Of a stretch of DNA of 55,861 nt, positions 51,131 to 55,861 are shown one piece after another. The stretch is taken from the NCBI GenBank assembly GCA_035502185.1, contig DATJUT010000068.1:1-55861 (forward strand), read 5' to 3'. The notes under the pieces are model-generated. The model searched no databases and was not told the DNA's origin. It was given only the letters and a program-made list of their open reading frames with translations. Position numbers and translations under genes: made by a program. Positions within the stretch are counted from its first letter, which is position 1, and each line of letters starts with the position of its first letter. This DNA is from Gemmatimonadales bacterium (lineage in GTDB: Bacteria > Gemmatimonadota > Gemmatimonadetes > Gemmatimonadales > JACORV01).

Positions 51131-52012
51131 ATGAAGACGCCACGATTCGTCCCGACCGGTCTCGTCCCGCTCGTGCTGGCGATCCTCGTGAGCCTGGCGC
51201 TGCCCGGCCGGCTCCGCTCCCAGGACGAGCACAAGGGCAAGATCGACGATGTCGAGCAATCCGCCCGCAACGCGACGAAGGGCCGCGAGGGCCACCACGA
51301 CCACGACGACGGCGATGGCGGTGGCGGGTTCCTCTTCCACCTGGTGCGCGGGTTGTTCCACGTGATGGCCCATACGCAGACCGTGCCGTCCGACAGCGCG
51401 GCACCGCCGCCGGAGCCGCCGAGCCAGGGCTATCTCGCCTACCCGTACGCGCGGCCCCGGGACGTCTCGACCTTCGTGCTGCGCGACGTGACCACCGGCC
51501 GCGAGTTCGCGAGCGTCGGCGCGGCCTACTTCCGGGACGACGGATCCACGCTGCGTGCCGGACAGTTCACCTTCGACGCCGCCTACGCCTGGGCGCTGCT
51601 GTCGGCGGAGTATTCGTTCTACCGCGAGCCGATGCCGGACGGGACCGACTACCTGCACCTCGGGCGCGTCGCCGTGGACGGCCTGGGGCCGTTGGGCGAC
51701 ATCGGGTACTTCAAGGCGGGCCTCGCGGTGCAGGCGGTCGTCACCGACAACCTGCACGGCGCGGCCGGACCCGAGCTGGACCTCGGCGTGCAGCTCTTCC
51801 CGGGGCGGCCGCTCGGCGTCGCCGCCGACGCCCGGTTCGCGGCCCTGACCTGGCAGGGTGGGCCCGCGTTCGGCACCGGCTTCGTGGACCTGATGGGTCG
51901 CGGATCGGTGTTCATCGGCCGCGTGGAGCTCCAGGCCGGATACCGCTGGACCCGCGTCGGCGTCGGGACGCCGTTCCACGGGCCGACGCTGGGGATGCGG
52001 GTGTGGTTCTAG
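51131..52012 (+). CDS. outer-membrane-type beta-rich protein
   Basis: A 293-residue exported protein (signal FVPTGLVPLVLAILVSLALPG). A His/Asp-rich stretch, GHHDHDDGDGGGG, stands near residue 55 and could bind metal. The rest is strand-rich and ends GPTLGMRVWF, with the terminal Phe typical of outer-membrane barrels. The family is not one I can name. ATG 51113 in the same frame is an alternative start. Confidence 0.65.
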   Translation: MKTPRFVPTGLVPLVLAILVSLALPGRLRSQDEHKGKIDDVEQSARNATKGREGHHDHDDGDGGGGFLFHLVRGLFHVMAHTQTVPSDSAAPPPEPPSQGYLAYPYARPRDVSTFVLRDVTTGREFASVGAAYFRDDGSTLRAGQFTFDAAYAWALLSAEYSFYREPMPDGTDYLHLGRVAVDGLGPLGDIGYFKAGLAVQAVVTDNLHGAAGPELDLGVQLFPGRPLGVAADARFAALTWQGGPAFGTGFVDLMGRGSVFIGRVELQAGYRWTRVGVGTPFHGPTLGMRVWF

Positions 52013-52088
52013 ACGGGCGAGACGGGTGTTGATGGGTGGCAGGTGGTGGGTGAGAGAGGTCCGCGGCCTGCAACCCACAACCTACAAC
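52013..52088. repeat. GGTGG/CCACC low-complexity inverted repeat
   Basis: The junction between convergent genes holds TGGGTGGCAGGTGGTGGGTG on one side and CAACCCACAACCTACAACC with GACCCACC on the other. They pair imperfectly around GTCCGCGGCC. Confidence 0.45.
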
Positions 52089-53807
52089 CTACGACCCACC
52101 GACTTTCCTCAGCACCGCCCGCCCCACGAACCGCAGCCGGTCCTTCCACGGCAGCCGCAGGAAGGTCGTCTTCACGACGCCGCGGGTGAAATACGTCCTG
52201 GTCGAGTAGTCGATGGCGGTGTCCACGAGCACCGGGCGGCCGGCGGCGGTGACGGAGGCGACGTGCGCCAGGACCCCGGGGATCTCGGCGTCGCTCGCCA
52301 GGCGCGTGAACTCGACGCCGAGCGCGCGTGCCAGCGCCTCGAGGTCGAGATCCGGGAGCACGCTCGCCGTCTTGCGGCCGAGCGCGAGGTCCTGGAACTG
52401 TGCGATCTGCGCCAGCTCGCCGTCGTTCAGCACGAACACCGCGACCGCGGCGCCCAGCTGCGCGGCGGTCAGCAGCTCGAGCCCGGTCATCAGGAAGGCG
52501 CCGTCGCCGGCGAGGGCCACGACGGGGCAATCGGGCCGGGCGAGCCTGGCCCCGATCGCCGCGGGCACCGCGTAGCCCATGCACGAGTAGTCGATCGGCG
52601 CCAGGAACTTGCCCGGCTCGTCCAGGCGCAGCGTCTCCACCGCGAGAAACGTCCCGTTGCCGCTGTCGGCCGTGAAGACGGTCCGGGGGCCGAACCGTTC
52701 CTGCAGGGCGCCGAGCAGGCGATACGGCGAGACCCGGCCGGTGTCCGCCGCGCCGGCGCGCTCCCGCGCGAGGCCGGCGTGGTCCTCGCGGAGCCGGTCG
52801 CGCAGCGCGTCGTTCCTCGGCTTGGCGCCGAGCGTGCCGAGCAGGGCCCGCACCACGGCGCCGGCGTCGCCCGTGACGGTGGCATCGGCCGGGTAGTTCC
52901 GGCCGAACACGCCCGGGTCGGCGTCCACGTGGATCAGCGGGCGCGGCACCGCGAGGCCGTAGCTCCCCGTGGCGACCTCGCCGAACCGGCAGCCGATGGC
53001 GAGCGTGGCGTCGCAGCCGTCGGCGGCCCGGCGCGCGAACGGCGGCGCGGCGTCGCCGAATCCGGGCCACAGCACGAGCGGGTGCGACTCCGGGAAGACG
53101 CCCTTGCCCTGGAAGGTCGTGGCGACCGGCGCCTCGAGCCGCTCGGCGAGGGCGACGAGGTCGGAGCCGGCGGAGGCGGCACCGAGGCCGAGGTAGAGGA
53201 GAGGATGCCTGGCGGCGGCGAGGAGGTCGGCCGCACGCTGGACTTCGGCAGCGCGCGGGGTGTGGGGCGTAGGGTGTGCGGGCACCGCGAACGAGCAGTC
53301 GTGCGTGAACAGGTACAGGTTCGCCGGAACTTCCACGAACACCGGACCGGCGGGCGCCTCGCGCGCGATGCGGCAGGCCTCCCGGATCACGGCGTACAGC
53401 TCCTCGCCGTCCATCGGCCGGAACTGCGCCTTGGTCACCGGCCGCACCATCGCGGCCTGATCCACGTCGTGCAGCTGGTACGCCCGGCCGGTGTCGCGGC
53501 GGATCCCGCAGCCGAGCACGAGCATCGCGGCGCAGTCGAGGTACGCCTCGCCGATCCCGCTCATCGCGTGGGTGAGGCCCGCGCCCGGCACCACGTTCGC
53601 GCAGGCGAGCCGTCCCGAGGCGCGCCACACGGCGTCGGCCATGAAGCTCGCGCTCTGCTCGTCGGTGACGAGCACCGGGCGCACCCGCGTCGCCGCGGCG
53701 AGCGCGTCGTACAGCTCGATGTTGTGGGTGCCCGGGATGCCGAAGGCGAAGGGGACGCCCTCGTCCTCGAGGGCGCGGACGACGATCTGGCCGCCGGTCA
53801 GCTTCAC
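52089..53807 (-). CDS. thiamine-diphosphate enzyme, acetolactate-synthase-like
   Basis: A 572-residue three-domain TPP enzyme. The cofactor glutamate is in VTDEQSASFMADA (about residue 50), and the metal/diphosphate motif runs from GDGAFLMTGLELL to VFVLND. Family members make acetolactate, or decarboxylate benzoylformate or oxalyl-CoA, or cleave related 2-keto acids; the substrate cannot be fixed from motifs. Its GTG overlaps the GMC stop as GTGA, suggesting that it acts on the product or precursor of that oxidase rather than in branched-chain amino-acid synthesis. No ilvN-type small subunit follows. Confidence 0.85.
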   Translation of the reverse strand: MKLTGGQIVVRALEDEGVPFAFGIPGTHNIELYDALAAATRVRPVLVTDEQSASFMADAVWRASGRLACANVVPGAGLTHAMSGIGEAYLDCAAMLVLGCGIRRDTGRAYQLHDVDQAAMVRPVTKAQFRPMDGEELYAVIREACRIAREAPAGPVFVEVPANLYLFTHDCSFAVPAHPTPHTPRAAEVQRAADLLAAARHPLLYLGLGAASAGSDLVALAERLEAPVATTFQGKGVFPESHPLVLWPGFGDAAPPFARRAADGCDATLAIGCRFGEVATGSYGLAVPRPLIHVDADPGVFGRNYPADATVTGDAGAVVRALLGTLGAKPRNDALRDRLREDHAGLARERAGAADTGRVSPYRLLGALQERFGPRTVFTADSGNGTFLAVETLRLDEPGKFLAPIDYSCMGYAVPAAIGARLARPDCPVVALAGDGAFLMTGLELLTAAQLGAAVAVFVLNDGELAQIAQFQDLALGRKTASVLPDLDLEALARALGVEFTRLASDAEIPGVLAHVASVTAAGRPVLVDTAIDYSTRTYFTRGVVKTTFLRLPWKDRLRFVGRAVLRKVGGS

Positions 53808-55333
53808 GAGCGGACGTCTCCGGCGCCGAGCAGGTCGCGCGCCTCGGAGCGGATCCCCTCCGCCACGCGATCGGCCAGCGCCATGATGGTGAGGTAGGGG
53901 TTGATCTCGAGCGAGTCGGGGAACAGGCTCGCGTCGGCCACCCGGAGCCACGGCACGCCGTGCACGCGGCCCCAGGCGTCGGTCACCGATCGGGCGACCT
54001 CGCCGACCGACCCCATCGCGCACCCGCCCATCAGGTGCGCCGCCGAGACCGACACCTTGCCGGTGCGGAAGTGCCGCGCGGCGACGAGCGCGTCCACGCG
54101 CCCGGCGTCGCGCCGCTCGATGAGCGGCGGGTCGGCCGAAGGTGCGTGCACCCGCAGGGCGCCGGCCGCGAAGAAGATCTTCGCCGAGGTCCGGGTGGCG
54201 CGGACGAGGGCCTCCACCGTCTGCGGCGTGAAGCGATAGTGCACCACCGGCTTGCCCGCCCGGTCGACCCCCACGCGGTTCCCCGGGACCGCCTTGTCGC
54301 ACGCCAGCACCAGGATCATCTGCAGGCGCGGGAAGGCGCGCATCAGCGCGCCGTGCGCCGGCCCGAAGCCGGTGAGGTTCTTCGCGGTCGTGAACGGGAA
54401 GTACATGCAGGTCTCGAGCACGTATCCCTCGGCGGCCGCGCGGTCCAGGTAGTAGCTCTTCGGATGGCCCACGTCGTTGGTGATCGGCCGCTCGTGCTCC
54501 GCCACCAGGATGTGCGCCGGGTGGCAGGTGAACCCGGCGCCGAGGGCGGGAAGCCGCGACCCGAAGCCCGAGCGCAGCAGCAGGGCGGGGGAGCCCACCG
54601 CGCCGCCGGCGACGACCACCACCCGGGCGCGCACCTCGTACTGGCCGGGCTCCCACTCCGACGGCGCGCCCTTCTCGCCCTCCCGCCCGGCCCGCACCAC
54701 GACGGACAGTGCGTGATCCCGGATGCTGAGGACTTCGGCTCGGGTCACGATCTGCACCCCTGCCGACTGCGCGGCCGGCAGCTGGACACGGGCCGTCCCC
54801 ATCTTGGCCGCGTTGGGGCAGCCGAGATTGCACAGGCTCGAGCCCTTGCAGCCCTTCACGTTGAGCGGGAACTGCTCGGCCGCGAGGCCGGCCGCCCGGC
54901 ATCCCTCGACGAACAGGCGGTTGTTGTCGTTGATGAGGTCGGGCTCCAGCAGGTGGACGTCGTTCTGGGCGGCGAACTTCGCCGACCGGCGCGCCACGTC
55001 GGCGTGCTCGAGGCCCGGCACGGCCCAGCCGCGGATGACGCGCTCCGGTGCGACCAGCGACGTGCCGGTGTAGACCACGGTGGAGCCGCCCAGCGCGCGT
55101 CCGAACGCGAGGGTCATCGCGCCGTCGCTCGTGAGGAAGGCGCCGCCGTCCTCGTAGAGTGCGTCGGCCATCTCCAGCTCGCGGCCGGTGAACTCGGCGT
55201 CGGCGAGGCGCGGCCCCTGCTCGAGCACCAGCACCCGCACCCCGTCCTTCACCAGGGGCGCCAGCTCCTGGGCCACCGTCCCGCCGCCGGCCCCCGAGCC
55301 GACCACGACCACGTCGTAGTCGCGCCGGATCAC
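53804..55333 (-). CDS. GMC-family FAD oxidoreductase
   Basis: A 509-residue flavoprotein oxidising an alcohol group. The FAD loop is VVVGSGAGGGTVAQE (about 9-23). The segment CKGSSLCNLGCPNAAK (about 160-175) is the cysteine-rich loop seen in GMC dehydrogenases of the long-chain-alcohol and sterol-like type. The catalytic His lies in SVSAAHLMGG, and INPYLTIMALADR closes the FAD domain. There is no signal peptide. The GTG start overlaps the stop of the small-subunit gene as GTGA, and the C-terminus overlaps the TPP-enzyme start. Confidence 0.87.
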   Translation of the reverse strand: MIRRDYDVVVVGSGAGGGTVAQELAPLVKDGVRVLVLEQGPRLADAEFTGRELEMADALYEDGGAFLTSDGAMTLAFGRALGGSTVVYTGTSLVAPERVIRGWAVPGLEHADVARRSAKFAAQNDVHLLEPDLINDNNRLFVEGCRAAGLAAEQFPLNVKGCKGSSLCNLGCPNAAKMGTARVQLPAAQSAGVQIVTRAEVLSIRDHALSVVVRAGREGEKGAPSEWEPGQYEVRARVVVVAGGAVGSPALLLRSGFGSRLPALGAGFTCHPAHILVAEHERPITNDVGHPKSYYLDRAAAEGYVLETCMYFPFTTAKNLTGFGPAHGALMRAFPRLQMILVLACDKAVPGNRVGVDRAGKPVVHYRFTPQTVEALVRATRTSAKIFFAAGALRVHAPSADPPLIERRDAGRVDALVAARHFRTGKVSVSAAHLMGGCAMGSVGEVARSVTDAWGRVHGVPWLRVADASLFPDSLEINPYLTIMALADRVAEGIRSEARDLLGAGDVRS

Positions 55334-55779
55334 GAGCCGGCCACCCGCCGCGGCGTCGCCGGGCCCGGTGCCGCGCGCCCCGGCGCCTCCCAGCCGCGCG
55401 GGTCGGCACGGTAGCCGATGGCGGCCGCGGCCGCCGGCCGCGCGTAGTAGGCCATGAAGGCGAGGGTGCGCACCCCCCAGACGCCGCGCCTGAGGAGCAG
55501 CAGCGGCGCGTCCTGCATCGCCGCGAGGAACTGCTCGCGGTGCGCGGCGTCGAGCGAGCGGAAGCGCCGGCCCCAGCGGAGCAGGGGCAGGAAGTCGAGC
55601 AGACGGAGCAGGAGCGTCAGCTGCCGGCGAACGCCGGCCGGGCGCCCGGCGAGGAACTCCGCGACGATCTGCTCCGCCTCGGCCCAGCCGCGCTCGTCCA
55701 GCGAAGCGGCCTCGGGGACGAAAGTCGTGGCCAGGGCGCGAAACAACGGCCGTACCGTGGGGATGACGGAGTCGTGCAC
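55330..55779 (-). CDS. gluconate-2-dehydrogenase subunit-3-like protein
   Basis: A 149-residue helical protein resembling the Gdh3 small subunit of membrane GMC dehydrogenases: FVPEAASLDERGWAEAEQIVAEFLAG, then FLPLLRWGRRFRSLD, then AFMAYYARPAAAAAIGY. No Tat signal is present, unlike most Gdh3 subunits, which agrees with the unsignalled GMC partner. The usual third subunit, a cytochrome c, is missing. The start is GTG with no clear ribosome site. The last 82 bases of the window upstream contain only a possible -10 (TAGGTT). Confidence 0.75.
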   Translation of the reverse strand: MHDSVIPTVRPLFRALATTFVPEAASLDERGWAEAEQIVAEFLAGRPAGVRRQLTLLLRLLDFLPLLRWGRRFRSLDAAHREQFLAAMQDAPLLLLRRGVWGVRTLAFMAYYARPAAAAAIGYRADPRGWEAPGRAAPGPATPRRVAGS

Positions 55780-55861
55780 GGCGGAGGTAATAACCTACGG
55801 AGCCGGAAGTCGCCAGAATTCGGAGCGCAGATCAGCTGCTCGACGGCAGGTACTGAAGTGG

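Noticed and set aside
52089-53807. Calling the TPP enzyme IlvB (acetolactate synthase of branched-chain synthesis)
   Set aside because: There is no small regulatory subunit or ilv neighbour, and it is coupled to a GMC oxidoreductase.

Overview
The window is 55.9 kb of very GC-rich DNA (roughly 70-74% G+C by eye). It is densely coded, with many GTG starts and one TTG start, and ten junctions where stop and start codons overlap as GTGA, ATGA or TTGA. Three stand-alone DinB-fold proteins, CBM9/DUF5916 barrels, TonB receptors with a carboxypeptidase-regulatory domain, a reaction-centre-type cytochrome c and Tat/Sec-exported hydrolases all point to a free-living, diderm, aerobic soil-type chemoheterotroph. 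Gemmatimonadota is my best guess; Acidobacteriota or a relative is possible. I see no rRNA, tRNA, CRISPR array, transposase or phage gene, so this reads as ordinary chromosome with a few accessory modules.

Layout. 0-10 kb: transporter and membrane genes, a DUF6624/NmrA pair, a GNAT protein, a poly-glycine-linked beta-propeller lipoprotein, a DinB protein, a degenerate M29-aminopeptidase-like lipoprotein, and a Rieske/flavoprotein fusion coupled to a SnoaL protein. 10-15 kb: an apparent six-gene operon, egtD-egtB followed by an osmoprotectant-type ABC importer (ATPase, permease, lipoprotein binding protein) and a bacterial UBP-type zinc finger, bounded by a promoter and a terminator hairpin. 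15-24 kb: a drug-type MFS pump, an SRPBCC protein, an Smr protein and a large AddB/AddA-type recombination nuclease-helicase pair. 24-30 kb: an orphan AbiEi-type protein behind an AT-rich operator region, a Met/His-rich secreted protein, a Tat-exported alpha-L-fucosidase, a dihaem cytochrome and a MASE1-GGDEF diguanylate cyclase. 30-37 kb: two paralogous DUF5916 outer-membrane proteins, the first behind twin palindromic operators, then a CocE/AEH-type esterase. 37-42 kb: a CoxG-like protein and a two-component pair in which the response regulator is fused to a thioredoxin-like domain and a cysteine-less thioredoxin-reductase-like flavoprotein. 42-50 kb: two paralogous small lipoproteins, a TonB receptor and a POTRA-like envelope protein in one direction, then a GT39-type glycosyltransferase with a 49-residue partner. 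50-56 kb: a DinB protein, an outer-membrane protein, and a coupled trio (Gdh3-like small subunit, GMC flavoprotein, TPP enzyme).

The modules I consider most likely to be new biology are the egt operon with its dedicated importer and zinc finger, the redox-flavoprotein response regulator with its kinase, the lipoprotein/TonB/POTRA-like cluster, and the GMC/TPP trio. At the DNA level the notable items are twin operators over a -10 box, a symmetric divergent promoter, a recurring AAGCTW -10-like element, and several families of low-complexity inverted repeats at gene ends. All functional calls come from motif reading by eye, with no database search.
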